Made by a program: the position numbers and the translations under genes
The notes under the pieces: generated by a model
The model's input: only the letters and a program-made list of their open reading frames with translations
Databases searched by the model: none
What the model was told of the DNA's origin: nothing
From: Pseudomonadota bacterium
Lineage (GTDB): Bacteria > Myxococcota_A > Polyangia > Polyangiales > Polyangiaceae
Direction: 5' to 3'
DNA length: 32,882 nt
Assembly: GCA_023428245.1 (NCBI GenBank)
Contig: JAEYYX010000009.1
Span: 1 to 32,882 of the forward strand
Part shown: positions 24,021 to 31,777 of the stretch, in pieces
Numbering within the stretch: the first letter of the stretch is position 1
How the letters are laid out: every line of letters begins with the position of its first letter

Positions 24021-24544
24021 TCTACCTATCGGAGGTCGAAACGCCCCTCGGGGTGCTCGCGATCGCTGAGTGCAAGGAGCGGTTTCTGGCCGTCGTTCCC
24101 GGCGGCGTCGACGGGGCGCACTTTGGCACGCTCCGTCGACGCCTCGAGCAGTGGGGCGAGCTGAGGCTTGCCGCCCGTCGTCCCCTTGCGGAGAGGTTCG
24201 CGGTGTTCTTGGGAGGTGGGGAGCGGGGACGGTGGAGTGTCGACCTTTCCCTCGCCTCGGATCCGCTCGCGCGGTCCGCCTATCAAACGCTCTTCAGGAC
24301 GCGTCCCGGCGAGCTGCTGAGTCTTGTTGACCTTGCTGAACGAATCGGCTGCGCCCCTGAAGTCGATGCGGTTGAGGCAGCCCTTCTCAAGAATCCGCTC
24401 CTCGGTGTCGTCCCTTCTCATCGTGTGCGCAAAGATGGCGCTCTGCTGGGAGGGCTGGACGAGCAAGCCTGGGCTGGGTTCTTCTCGAGTCTGCCCGGAG
24501 AGAGAGCCGAAGCGCTGAGCCTGGCGCACTCCTCTCTTGGATGA
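24017..24544 (+). CDS. Degenerate Ogt/MGMT-family protein lacking the catalytic cysteine
   Basis: A 175-aa homologue of O6-alkylguanine-DNA alkyltransferase. The N-terminal domain is retained (ETPLGVLAIAECKERFLAVVP), and the C-terminal winged helix runs from YQTLFRTRPGELLSLVDLAERIG. The active-site motif PCHRV is PSHRV (S134-H135-R136), so the alkyl-acceptor cysteine is gone. The base-flipping arginine of the recognition helix (RAVG in relatives) also appears replaced: DAVE at 117-120. Suicide repair is therefore not expected. Alkyltransferase-like proteins lack the Cys but usually keep the Arg, so this is more degenerate. The GTG start overlaps the preceding vWA stop (GTGA). It may bind DNA without repairing it, or be decaying, though the frame is intact. 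Confidence 0.82.
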   Translation: MIYLSEVETPLGVLAIAECKERFLAVVPGGVDGAHFGTLRRRLEQWGELRLAARRPLAERFAVFLGGGERGRWSVDLSLASDPLARSAYQTLFRTRPGELLSLVDLAERIGCAPEVDAVEAALLKNPLLGVVPSHRVRKDGALLGGLDEQAWAGFFSSLPGERAEALSLAHSSLG

Positions 24545-24566
24545 AGTCACACTGAGCTCCTCTCTC

Positions 24567-25346
24567 ATGTCTCTTTCGCGATTTTTCCTTTTCCCCTTTC
24601 TCGGACTTCTTCTCACCGCCTGCGGCGGCGCCAAAGTGCAGCCGGAGAGCTCCTCCGATGCTGAGCCTGCCCGGGCGCACCTGGGCTTGCCGGTCCGCGG
24701 TGTCCTTGAGCCCCGCCAGGTCGTCTACGCGCTCGGCGGGAGCGAAAACGACTATCGAAAGTGCTTCATGCGCGCCGTGGGCACACGGGGCTACATTCGC
24801 ACGCGCTTTGATGTCTCGCCGCGAGGCGAAGTCGAGAGCGTAGTGATCGCTGAGTCGACAATCGATCGACCCGACGTGAGTGAGTGCATCACGGCTCGCC
24901 TGAAAAGTCAGCTCTTTGGAAGTCTAGACGAGCCGAAACAGGCGGAGTGGACCTTCGTCTTTCGCCTTGTCGAACCGGTCCCCGAGAGGGTGTTCCGCGG
25001 CAAGTTGAGAAGCGCTCGCCAGAGGCGGGAGGATGGAATCTCGCTCGTCAGGTCGTCCTCGGGAACATTGGATCTCGACCATTTCGCTCAGCGGGTGGCG
25101 GTCAACTATCCCCTCGTGGCCCGCTGTTATCGAGCCTCCCTTGAGCGCGAAAAAACGCCGGGAGGCATCTTGAAGCTCAAACTCCGGATCGCGGAGGACG
25201 GCAAGGTGGTGCGGATCGATGACGCAGGTTCGGTCATGGCGGATGCGTTCGCCGTTGATTGCGCAGCCGAGGGGTTCTTCGCCATGGAGTTCCAGAAGCC
25301 CGTGGGAGGGCCGGCGGATGTGATCTACCGGATTGAGCTCGAGTGA
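24567..25346 (+). CDS. AgmX/PglI-type C-terminal-domain lipoprotein
   Basis: A 259-aa predicted lipoprotein with lipobox LLTAC (C19). Two similar halves follow. One is around residues 50-140, with DYRKCFMRAVGTRGYIRTRF, then GEVESVVIAEST and a closing Cys. The other is residues 165-259, with YPLVARCYRASLE, then GILKLKLRIAEDGKVVRI, a Cys and FFAMEFQKPVGGPADVIYRI. This cysteine-bracketed beta pattern is the AgmX/PglI C-terminal domain common in myxobacteria, where members are linked to motility or envelope functions; no precise role can be given. The ATG at 24567 is chosen for the signal peptide. It lies 22 nt after the Ogt-like stop and probably belongs to the same transcript. No clear ribosome site is visible. 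Confidence 0.75.
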   Translation: MSLSRFFLFPFLGLLLTACGGAKVQPESSSDAEPARAHLGLPVRGVLEPRQVVYALGGSENDYRKCFMRAVGTRGYIRTRFDVSPRGEVESVVIAESTIDRPDVSECITARLKSQLFGSLDEPKQAEWTFVFRLVEPVPERVFRGKLRSARQRREDGISLVRSSSGTLDLDHFAQRVAVNYPLVARCYRASLEREKTPGGILKLKLRIAEDGKVVRIDDAGSVMADAFAVDCAAEGFFAMEFQKPVGGPADVIYRIELE

Positions 25347-25503
25347 GAGGCTCGGGCCTCCCGAAGGGGAGTGGCTTCGCGCGCCTGAAGGGGGAGTCTT
25401 CGAGCGACAAGGTGAGATAGCCGGCGCCAGGACCGAAAAATTCTTCAAATGTAATGGGGAGTTTCGGCTGAGGCCTGAATCGGGCGTACGCTTGTCCGTT
25501 GAT

Positions 25504-25510
25504 AGGAGGA
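25504..25510 (+). promoter_or_regulatory. Strong ribosome-binding site fixing the diguanylate cyclase start
   Basis: AGGAGGA lies five bases before the ATG at 25516. This is the reason for choosing this start instead of in-frame upstream codons reaching back into the preceding gene. Confidence 0.75.
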
Positions 25511-25515
25511 GCGCG

Positions 25516-27153
25516 ATGCCACCGGCCCATTCCATGCCGCCCATGCGGAAGCCGTTTTCGCTCTCGGTGAGTGCGAGGGTCATCTTGTTGACCGTCGTTG
25601 TGTGGATCGGGCTCTTGGCAGGGGCTCACGTCATGCAGGATCGGATTTTTCGACCGACCTTTGTCGCGATCGAATCGGACCTCGTGATCAAAGACCTGGA
25701 GCGGGTCGAGGCGGCGGTCACACGGGAGGTTGAGCAGTTGAGCCGCGTCGTGGACGACTACGCGTCATGGGAAGACATGCGCGCTTTCATCGGCTCAGCG
25801 GAGGGAGCGCCCCTTTCTCGAGCGCTCAAGCCTGAGATTCTGACCTCGCTCGATCTGGACGCCATCTTCGTATTCAACGCCATTGGTCGTGTGCGGCACT
25901 CGCTCACGCGGAAAGACGACAGCGTCCTCGCCGGAAATCCCGAGTACACGCCGACCGGATTTGCCAATCAGTTCCCTGTCATCGCATCCGTGCGCACGCA
26001 GGGCGGGGGCGGCCGATCGTCTCAAGGTCTGGTTCGCTTTCGAAGCGGACGCTTGGTGTTCGCCGTGGCGGCTCCTGTGCCCGGAGCAAAGCCCGAAGAG
26101 CCCGCTCTCGGGACCGTGGTGATGCTCCGGGAGCTCGATGATCGCGGAGCTCGTCGGCTGGCTGATCAGGTGCGTCTGCCGGTGGTCATCGCGGCTAAGG
26201 AGCCGACCGCTGGCGCCAGTCCGTCCGCACAGGAGGCGACTCCTGTCCTTGAGAACAGTCAAATCGGCGCGAGCGCTTGGCTGCGTGACCCGTTTGGGCT
26301 GCCAATTGCGGAGTATTCCATCACGCGCCCCGCGACCATCCTGACCCAAGGCGAAGGAACTCTGCTCAGCGGAGAGGTCGCTTCCGTTGTTGTCCTTTCG
26401 GTCATCTTGCTCTGCTTGATCCTGCTCTTGCAGTGGTCGGTGATTCGTCCGCTTGCGCGCTTGACGAGGATCGTCGAAAGCGTCCGGCGAACAGGAGACC
26501 TGTCGGTCCGAATTCACGAGAAGCGAAGCGACGAGATCGGTCTGCTTGCGCACAATTTCGACCGGATGCTCGCGCTGCTCGACGAGCGCACCCGGACACT
26601 GGAGGAGCTCGCCACGACCGATGGTCTGACCCGTCTCGCCAACCGTCGCACGATCATGGAACACGTGACCCGGCTCGTGAACGCGGCGAACGATAGTACG
26701 CTGCTCTCCGTCCTCGTCATCGACGTCGACCATTTCAAACGCATCAACGACACCGTCGGACACTCCGTGGGCGATCGCGTCCTCCGGCATGTGGCGGCCG
26801 TGATCCGCAAGGCCATCGGTCCGAACGCGATGGGCGGGCGTCTTGGTGGAGAGGAGTTTCTGGTTGTCGTGACCGGTCTTGTGAAAGGTGACGTGATTCG
26901 GCTCGCGGAAACGGTGCGAGCCTCGATCGCGGAGTCGCCAGTTCAGGGCGTGGATTGGCCAGTGACGGCGAGCATCGGTGTGGGTCACTACGCCGGGCAC
27001 ACAGTGCACGGCCTGCTCGCGACTGCGGACTTGAACCTCTACCGCGCGAAGGGAGCAGGTCGAAACCGCGTGGTGGCTGACGAAGTCGCAGCGTCGCTCT
27101 TGCCGGCAGCGTCGGTGCCCCCGCCTCCCGGCGGTGGTGTTCTCATCATTTGA
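25516..27153 (+). CDS. CHASE4-HAMP-GGDEF membrane diguanylate cyclase
   Basis: A 545-aa inner-membrane sensor predicted to make cyclic di-GMP from GTP. TM1 spans residues 20-41. The periplasmic region (about 50-280) has CHASE4 features: VEQLSRVVDDYASWEDMRAF and LVFAVAAPV. TM2 spans 286-307, followed by HAMP (308-362) and GGDEF (366-530). The catalytic domain has TTDGLTRLANRR, the metal-binding IDVDHFKRIND (D403), GHSVGD and the active-site loop GGEEF (444-448), so it should be active. The allosteric inhibition site (RxxD, five residues before GGEEF) reads IxxN and is absent, so product feedback is probably lost. There is no EAL domain. The Pro/Gly-rich tail looks disordered. The gene ends at a hairpin at 27168-27187. 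Confidence 0.94.
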   Translation: MPPAHSMPPMRKPFSLSVSARVILLTVVVWIGLLAGAHVMQDRIFRPTFVAIESDLVIKDLERVEAAVTREVEQLSRVVDDYASWEDMRAFIGSAEGAPLSRALKPEILTSLDLDAIFVFNAIGRVRHSLTRKDDSVLAGNPEYTPTGFANQFPVIASVRTQGGGGRSSQGLVRFRSGRLVFAVAAPVPGAKPEEPALGTVVMLRELDDRGARRLADQVRLPVVIAAKEPTAGASPSAQEATPVLENSQIGASAWLRDPFGLPIAEYSITRPATILTQGEGTLLSGEVASVVVLSVILLCLILLLQWSVIRPLARLTRIVESVRRTGDLSVRIHEKRSDEIGLLAHNFDRMLALLDERTRTLEELATTDGLTRLANRRTIMEHVTRLVNAANDSTLLSVLVIDVDHFKRINDTVGHSVGDRVLRHVAAVIRKAIGPNAMGGRLGGEEFLVVVTGLVKGDVIRLAETVRASIAESPVQGVDWPVTASIGVGHYAGHTVHGLLATADLNLYRAKGAGRNRVVADEVAASLLPAASVPPPPGGGVLII

Positions 27154-27167
27154 GAGACCAAGAGTGC

Positions 27168-27187
27168 GGTGGAAGGGACCTTCCACC
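27168..27187 (+). terminator. Hairpin after the diguanylate cyclase gene
   Basis: GGTGGAAG (27168-27175) and CTTCCACC (27180-27187) form an 8-bp perfect stem with a 4-nt loop, 15 nt after the stop codon. An outer AAGAG/CTCTT pair (27159-27163 and 27196-27200) may extend it. No T-tract follows. Confidence 0.5.
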
Positions 27188-27388
27188 GGAGCCCCCTCTT
27201 GGGGAACGCACTGCGCACACTCGTCTCTTCCCGCCGACAGCTCGGCGTAGACCTAAATGTGCGACAGGAGATGCGATGAATGCGCGAGGAAGAGGTCGTG
27301 CTCGTGCTCCCCACACGGGCATACCATACTTCTCACAATTTGCTTGTGCGCCTGACTAACTGTCTATTTTGTCCTAGAATTGATAGAC

Positions 27389-27976
27389 ATGCATCTTGCG
27401 TCTGCTCGCCCTCGTTTCTTCGATAAGAGACCTTTTTTCTTGGCCGCTCTGATCCTGAGCGTGGGCTGCGCCTACCCCTTGGACTTTCCGATGGACGACG
27501 ACGGAAGCGGGGGCGCGAGCGGCGCCACAGGCGGACAGTCGAGCAGCGACGGCGGCAATGGCAACCCTGCGAGCGGCGGGGCAAGCAGCGGTGGCAGCGC
27601 GAGTGGCGGCAACGCAAGCGGTGGGGCTTCTTCGAGCGGTGGAGCTTCTTCGAGCGGTGGAGCTTCTTCGAGCGGTGGTGCGAGCGGTGGCTCGCCTTCG
27701 ACAGGTGGCGCGCCTTCGACAGGTGGCGCGCCGGGCGCGGGGGGAGGACCCGCCGATCCTTCGTGCACGTGCGCGCTGACTTGGGTCTCCGCGATGAACA
27801 TCCCGGCGCTCGATACGGGCGACTGCATCGGCTACATGGGCACGCTGTACCGGTACGAGCCGGAGAACGCGACCTCCCAGATGAGCTATTGTGATCCGAA
27901 TTGCCCGCCCAACATGTCGAGCGGGGACAACTGCAAGTGGCACGCGAAGCTTGTCGCGCAGGGACCTTGTCCCTGA
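27389..27976 (+). CDS. Gly/Ser-repeat, cysteine-rich lipoprotein
   Basis: An unrecognised 195-aa predicted lipoprotein. The signal peptide ends in lipobox LSVGC (C27). A spacer of about 90 residues made of GGASSS and GGAPST units follows, then a compact C-terminal domain of about 75 residues with seven cysteines (DPSCTC, GDCIGY, YCDPNCPP, NCKWH, GPCP). This suggests a small disulphide-stabilised module held away from the membrane. The ATG at 27389 is chosen over an upstream TTG at 27380; there is no clear ribosome site. A possible weak promoter is TTGCTT (27340-27345) with TCTATT (27363-27368). Confidence 0.8.
   Translation: MHLASARPRFFDKRPFFLAALILSVGCAYPLDFPMDDDGSGGASGATGGQSSSDGGNGNPASGGASSGGSASGGNASGGASSSGGASSSGGASSSGGASGGSPSTGGAPSTGGAPGAGGGPADPSCTCALTWVSAMNIPALDTGDCIGYMGTLYRYEPENATSQMSYCDPNCPPNMSSGDNCKWHAKLVAQGPCP
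27623..27676 (+). repeat. 18-nt tandem repeat, 3 copies
   Basis: Three in-frame copies of GG(G/A)GCTTCTTCGAGCGGT encode GASSSG repeats of the lipoprotein spacer. The copies are nearly identical at nucleotide level, suggesting recent expansion. Confidence 0.9.
27695..27730 (+). repeat. 18-nt tandem repeat, 2 copies
   Basis: Two identical copies of CCTTCGACAGGTGGCGCG encode PSTGGA in the same lipoprotein spacer, just after the GASSSG repeats. Confidence 0.9.
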
Positions 27977-28005
27977 TGAAGCTGAGCGTGTTCTCAGCGC
28001 ACGCT

Positions 28006-28812
28006 CTATTGCGCGGCGAGAGCGGCACGAGCGCGCTCGAAGAGGCCTCCCGCCTGCACTTGATCGCCGGTCAGCCCGAAACGTCGCTCCGTGCCCGCGA
28101 AAATGCGCAGGGCTTGGAGTAGGTGCTGTTCGGAGAAGTCGGGCCACATCACTTCTAGGAATACGAGCTCCGCGTAGGCTGCTTCCACAAGAAGGAAGTC
28201 ACTCACACGGGACTCACCACCCGTTCGAATCAACAGGTCGACATCGGGCAACCTGCGGGTCGTCATCGCTCCGCGAATCAGTTCTTCGTTCACCTGATCC
28301 GGGCGAAGCTCCCCCCTGGCGGCCTTTTCGATGAGCGAGCGCACCGCGCGGGTCACATCATCGCGGGCGCCATAAGAGAGCGCCAAGCTGAGCGTGGTGC
28401 CCGTACAATGGGCCGTCGCGTCCATGAGCTCGTCGAGCGAACTGCGGGCAGTGTCCGGAAGATCTTCTTCGCGCCCAATGAGCTGGACGCGGATGTTCTG
28501 ACGAATGAGCTCGGCGCGCTCCTTATGCGCGAAATGGGTCAGAAGCCGCATGAGCGCTTCCACCTCGAGCCGCGGCCGGTTCCAGTTGTTTACACTGAAC
28601 GCATAGAGCGTCAGGTATTCGATCCCGAGCCGAGCCGTGATCTCCAGAGTCCGCCGCACGGCGGAGGCACCGGCCGAGTGGCCTTCCCAGCGCACCTGGC
28701 CGCGCGCTTTCGCCCATCGTCCGTTGCCGTCCATGATGATCGCGACGTGCCGAGGCAACCTGTCGGGGATGCCTTCGGGGGAGACGCCGGGAAGTACGGT
28801 CTTCTGAACCAT
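28006..28812 (-). CDS. uppS: Isoprenyl (undecaprenyl) diphosphate synthase
   Basis: A cis-prenyltransferase that adds isopentenyl diphosphate units to farnesyl diphosphate, giving the lipid carrier for peptidoglycan and polysaccharides. The 268-aa protein has the pyrophosphate-binding MDGNGRWAKARG with catalytic D28, the GHSAGA helix, YAFSVNNWNRP and LLIRTGGESRVSDFLL. Two family positions differ from the usual sequence: the Glu of (S/T)ENW is Asn, and the Trp after SNFLL is Val. It lacks the usual frr, cdsA and dxr neighbours, so it could be a second, specialised copy. The ATG at 28812 is preferred over an upstream TTG; no good ribosome site is seen. It follows the histidine kinase gene by 155 nt. 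Confidence 0.92.
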   Translation of the reverse strand: MVQKTVLPGVSPEGIPDRLPRHVAIIMDGNGRWAKARGQVRWEGHSAGASAVRRTLEITARLGIEYLTLYAFSVNNWNRPRLEVEALMRLLTHFAHKERAELIRQNIRVQLIGREEDLPDTARSSLDELMDATAHCTGTTLSLALSYGARDDVTRAVRSLIEKAARGELRPDQVNEELIRGAMTTRRLPDVDLLIRTGGESRVSDFLLVEAAYAELVFLEVMWPDFSEQHLLQALRIFAGTERRFGLTGDQVQAGGLFERARAALAAQ

Positions 28813-28930
28813 GTGCAATTCTGGGAGAGTGCCAGAGGGTGCCCCCCGCGTCGCCCCGTTTCTCGTGGATATTTCGTGGAGATAGGGCCCGCTTCGCTCC
28901 CGGGACGACGAACGCGCCTCGCTCTGGGGA

Positions 28931-28963
28931 CCCCCAATGTCACGACCACGCTCGATTTGGGGG
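28931..28963 (-). terminator. Possible hairpin after the histidine kinase gene
   Basis: CCCCCAA (28931-28937 on plus) and TTGGGGG (28957-28963) form a 7-bp stem with a 19-nt loop, starting four bases after the kinase stop codon on the minus strand. The loop is long and no T-tract follows, so termination is only a suggestion; it would separate uppS from the kinase transcript. Confidence 0.3.
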
Positions 28964-28967
28964 CCTC

Positions 28968-30377
28968 TCAGGCGCTCGGGAGGGCCAATTCAATGACCAC
29001 CCGAGGGGGGCCGTAGGAGAGGACCTCAACTTGGCCGCCGTGGGCTTCGGCGACGGCTCGAACGATGGAAAGGCCGAGCCCCGTCCCACCTTCGCTGCGC
29101 CGGGTCGTCACGAAGCGACGAAACAGCTCCTCGCGGATGTGGGGTGCGATGGCGCCCTCGTTGTCGACGCGGAGCTGCAGTCTTCCCGCACTGCTTGTGA
29201 GCTCAAGCTGGGCCCGACTCTCCGCGGGGGAGTGGGCCAGGGCATTGGAGAGCAGGTTCAAAACTGCCCGCCCGAGCCAGGCCCGATCCCCGCGTAGCAT
29301 GGCTCCCGAAGGGACGCGCAGCACCACGCGCGCCCGCTCATCGCCCAGAGCTTCCACGGCATCTTGGATGACTTGTGAGAGGTCGACACGGGGACGACCT
29401 TCGAGACTCCGCGTTTCGAGCTCCGCCAGGTCCAAGAGCTCGTCCAGCAGCCGTTCAATCCGCTCTGCGGCTTCTCGCATACGACGCACGAAACGCCGCG
29501 CCTGCTCAGGTTCATCGATGGCTCCGTCTTCGAGAACCTCAGCGCTCGCCAAGAGCGCAGCGACCGGGTTCTTGAGTTCATGGGACAAGTCAGCGGCGAA
29601 GGCCTCGACGAAGGGGCGCCCTTCGAGCTTGCGCCTCATGGTGTCGATGGCGCGGACCAGCCTCGCGACCTCGCGCCCCGAGGTGCTGCGGGGCAGGGGC
29701 GGCCTGCGCCCTTCGCTCACCTGTTCCCCGAAGTCGCTGAGGGTCTCGATAGGTTCCGCGATCGTGCGTCCGATCCACGCTGCGGCGATGGCGGCTGCGG
29801 CGCCCAGGACAAGCACGATCACGAGCACGGTGGGGGCGATATCGGCGAGAAGAGCGCGAACAACGATGGTTGGCTTGACGACGCGGACGACTCCGAGTCG
29901 CTCTCCGTCCGAGGAGATCTCCACGTCGACGAACACTGCTCCCTTCTCGAATGCGCGGGACTGGGCTCTTTGTGGGTAGAGCAGTTTCCCATCCCTATCG
30001 AGCAGCTCGAGTCCGGCCGGTTCTTTCGGGGAGAGCCCGCTCTTCGGCCTAGCGGGGCGATAGACGTCGAGGCCTTGAGCGAGCCTTTCGAGGCTCGCGT
30101 CCGTCCGTGCCAGTTCACTCTGGATCAAGGAAGCGACTGTCGCGGCTTCGTCGGTTGCCGCGGCGAGGGCGAGTTTCGAGGCGCGGGCCTCGACCCGATC
30201 GATCACCATGAGCCCCACGCCTAGGGAGAAAGCGCCGACGATGCTCGCGAGAGCGAGGAAGATTTGCATGCGCACCGAGAGGCCGCGTGTGCGCGAGCGC
30301 GCCAATCGACCCACGATGAAGGTGAGGAAGGCGATCAGGCCGATCGAGGCGAACGCGACGACGATGACCCGCGTCAT
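28968..30377 (-). CDS. Sensor histidine kinase (HAMP-HisKA-HATPase)
   Basis: A 469-aa inner-membrane kinase that should phosphorylate the adjacent response regulator. Three hydrophobic segments are seen at about 4-23, 38-59 and 183-203, one more than usual. The sensor region (60-180) has no recognised domain. HAMP follows (204-255), then HisKA with H266 (FAADLSHELKNPVAALL) and HATPase with the N-box (LNLLSNALAHSP), a VDNEG motif and GTGLGLSIVRAVAEAHGG. The layout resembles CreC-type kinases. The start overlaps the response-regulator stop (ATGA, 30374-30377), so the pair is translationally coupled. Confidence 0.93.
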   Translation of the reverse strand: MTRVIVVAFASIGLIAFLTFIVGRLARSRTRGLSVRMQIFLALASIVGAFSLGVGLMVIDRVEARASKLALAAATDEAATVASLIQSELARTDASLERLAQGLDVYRPARPKSGLSPKEPAGLELLDRDGKLLYPQRAQSRAFEKGAVFVDVEISSDGERLGVVRVVKPTIVVRALLADIAPTVLVIVLVLGAAAAIAAAWIGRTIAEPIETLSDFGEQVSEGRRPPLPRSTSGREVARLVRAIDTMRRKLEGRPFVEAFAADLSHELKNPVAALLASAEVLEDGAIDEPEQARRFVRRMREAAERIERLLDELLDLAELETRSLEGRPRVDLSQVIQDAVEALGDERARVVLRVPSGAMLRGDRAWLGRAVLNLLSNALAHSPAESRAQLELTSSAGRLQLRVDNEGAIAPHIREELFRRFVTTRRSEGGTGLGLSIVRAVAEAHGGQVEVLSYGPPRVVIELALPSA

Positions 30378-31105
30378 GACCGTTCGACGCTCTGCTCAAG
30401 GCGATATCCCACGCCCCGTACCGTCTCGATCCAGTTGGGATCTCCGCCAGCGTCGCCCAGCTTGCGGCGCAAGGCTTTCACGTGGGAGTCGATCGTGCGA
30501 TCGCTGAGCGCAAAGCCGTCCCCCCAGTTTGCGGCAATGATGCGGCTGCGCGAAAAGACGTGACCTGGCTCCGAGGAGAGGAGGGCGAGGATGTCGAACT
30601 CGGCTCGGGTGAGCTCGAGCGGCTGGCCTTGGACCGTGGCGCGACGCGCCTTGGTGTCCACGACGAGGGGAGCGGGGCGTAGAGCGGAAGGCGCATCTTC
30701 TCCGCTTGTCCGCCGCAAGACCGCTCGGATGCGAGCGACCATTTCTCGTGGGGAGAAGGGCTTCACGACATAGTCGTCTGCGCCTGACTCGAGTGCGCGC
30801 ACCCGATCTCCTTCCCCCGATCGGCTCGATAGCACGATCAGCGGAGGTCTCGGGCCTGCAGTTCTGCGCGCTTCGAGGAGGGAGAAGCCGTCTCCATCAG
30901 GGAGCATGAGGTCAAGCACGATGAGGTCGACGGAGCCGGCGTCGAGGTGCGCTTGGGCGGCGGCGAGCGTGGTCGCCGGCAGGGGAGAGAAGCCGTTCTT
31001 CTCGAGGGAGTAGGACAATGACTCCAGAAGGGCTGGTTCATCATCGATGAGAAGGACGCGGGTCACGCATGGTCGAGTCTGCGACCGTTTGAGCCGATTT
31101 TCCAC
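30374..31105 (-). CDS. OmpR-family response regulator
   Basis: A 243-aa DNA-binding regulator, partner of the downstream kinase. The receiver domain has acidic residues D21-D22, the phosphoacceptor D65 (LIVLDLMLPDGDG), the Ser of VLSSR and K115 (YVVKPFS). The C-terminal winged helix shows LTRAEFDILALL, RTIDSHVKALRRKLGD and WIETVRGVGYRL. The GTG at 31105 has GAGG eight bases upstream; a GTG at 31066 would give the more usual length before VLLIDDE, so the start is uncertain by 13 codons. It is divergent from the sixA-like gene across a 113-bp gap. Confidence 0.93.
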   Translation of the reverse strand: MENRLKRSQTRPCVTRVLLIDDEPALLESLSYSLEKNGFSPLPATTLAAAQAHLDAGSVDLIVLDLMLPDGDGFSLLEARRTAGPRPPLIVLSSRSGEGDRVRALESGADDYVVKPFSPREMVARIRAVLRRTSGEDAPSALRPAPLVVDTKARRATVQGQPLELTRAEFDILALLSSEPGHVFSRSRIIAANWGDGFALSDRTIDSHVKALRRKLGDAGGDPNWIETVRGVGYRLEQSVERS

Positions 31106-31218
31106 AGCAGCGGCCTCGATTTCGCGAGCGCCTCTCGAAGCTTTTCCTGCATTTTGGCGCGCTTACGCGAGCGATCGCGCTTCGCATCTCCTCGATCTCT
31201 GCTAGCCTCCGGCCCCCG

Positions 31219-31725
31219 GTGAAGACCTTACTCCTCATGCGGCACGCGAAATCGAGTTGGCGCGATGCCGGACTCGAAGATCACGAGCGGCCGCTGAATG
31301 GACGGGGGCGCCGGGCGGCGCCGTATATGGGAAAGCTGCTCGGAGAACGTGGGCTCACCCCTGATCACATCCTGACCTCGTCAGCGCTCCGGGCCCAGGA
31401 CACCGCACGGACTGTGGCCCAAGAACTCGCCTATGCCGGGCCATTCGAGGTGACTCGCCGGCTTTACCTGGCCGATCCAAAGGCTTACCTCGCGGCCCTT
31501 CTGGATCTTCCCCAGTCCGTCCAGCGCCCCCTCATCGTCGGGCACAATCCGGGAATCTCCGAGCTCGTATTTGAGCTCACCGGAACAGAGCTGGACATGC
31601 CCACCGCTGCCGTGGTCCTGATTGAGGTTCCCACGCAGGATTGGAGCGCATTTCCCGAGCGGGGATCCGCGAAGCTGGCGGGATACTTCCGGCCCCCGAA
31701 GGAAGACAAAAAATTGAAGGGATAG
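31219..31725 (+). CDS. SixA-like phosphohistidine phosphatase
   Basis: A 168-aa member of the histidine phosphatase superfamily in the SixA group, small cytosolic enzymes that remove phosphate from phosphohistidine in proteins. The catalytic motif is LLMRHAKSSW with H9, followed by DHERPLNGRGRRAAPYMG, the ILTSSALRAQDTA segment and the second catalytic His H109 (LIVGHNPG). The start is a GTG without a clear ribosome site, but the protein begins correctly at MKTLLLMRHA. It is divergent from the response regulator, so a link to that phosphorelay is possible but not shown. Confidence 0.9.
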   Translation: MKTLLLMRHAKSSWRDAGLEDHERPLNGRGRRAAPYMGKLLGERGLTPDHILTSSALRAQDTARTVAQELAYAGPFEVTRRLYLADPKAYLAALLDLPQSVQRPLIVGHNPGISELVFELTGTELDMPTAAVVLIEVPTQDWSAFPERGSAKLAGYFRPPKEDKKLKG

Positions 31726-31777
31726 CGGGGTTTCCACGTAGCCTGGCCCCCGGATCGCGGGTATTCAGGGAGAGAAG

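Noticed and set aside
25795..27186. Minus-strand open frame of about 460 codons opposite the diguanylate cyclase
   Set aside because: Antisense shadow of a protein with intact HAMP and GGDEF domains; no family features.
27623..27730. Tandem repeats as a CRISPR array
   Set aside because: The units are contiguous 18-nt codon repeats without spacers and lie in a coding frame.
27333..28028. Minus-strand frame rich in Arg, Ser and His repeats opposite the Gly/Ser lipoprotein
   Set aside because: Its repeats are a mirror of the GASSSG-encoding repeats; the plus frame has a signal peptide, lipobox and ordered Cys domain.
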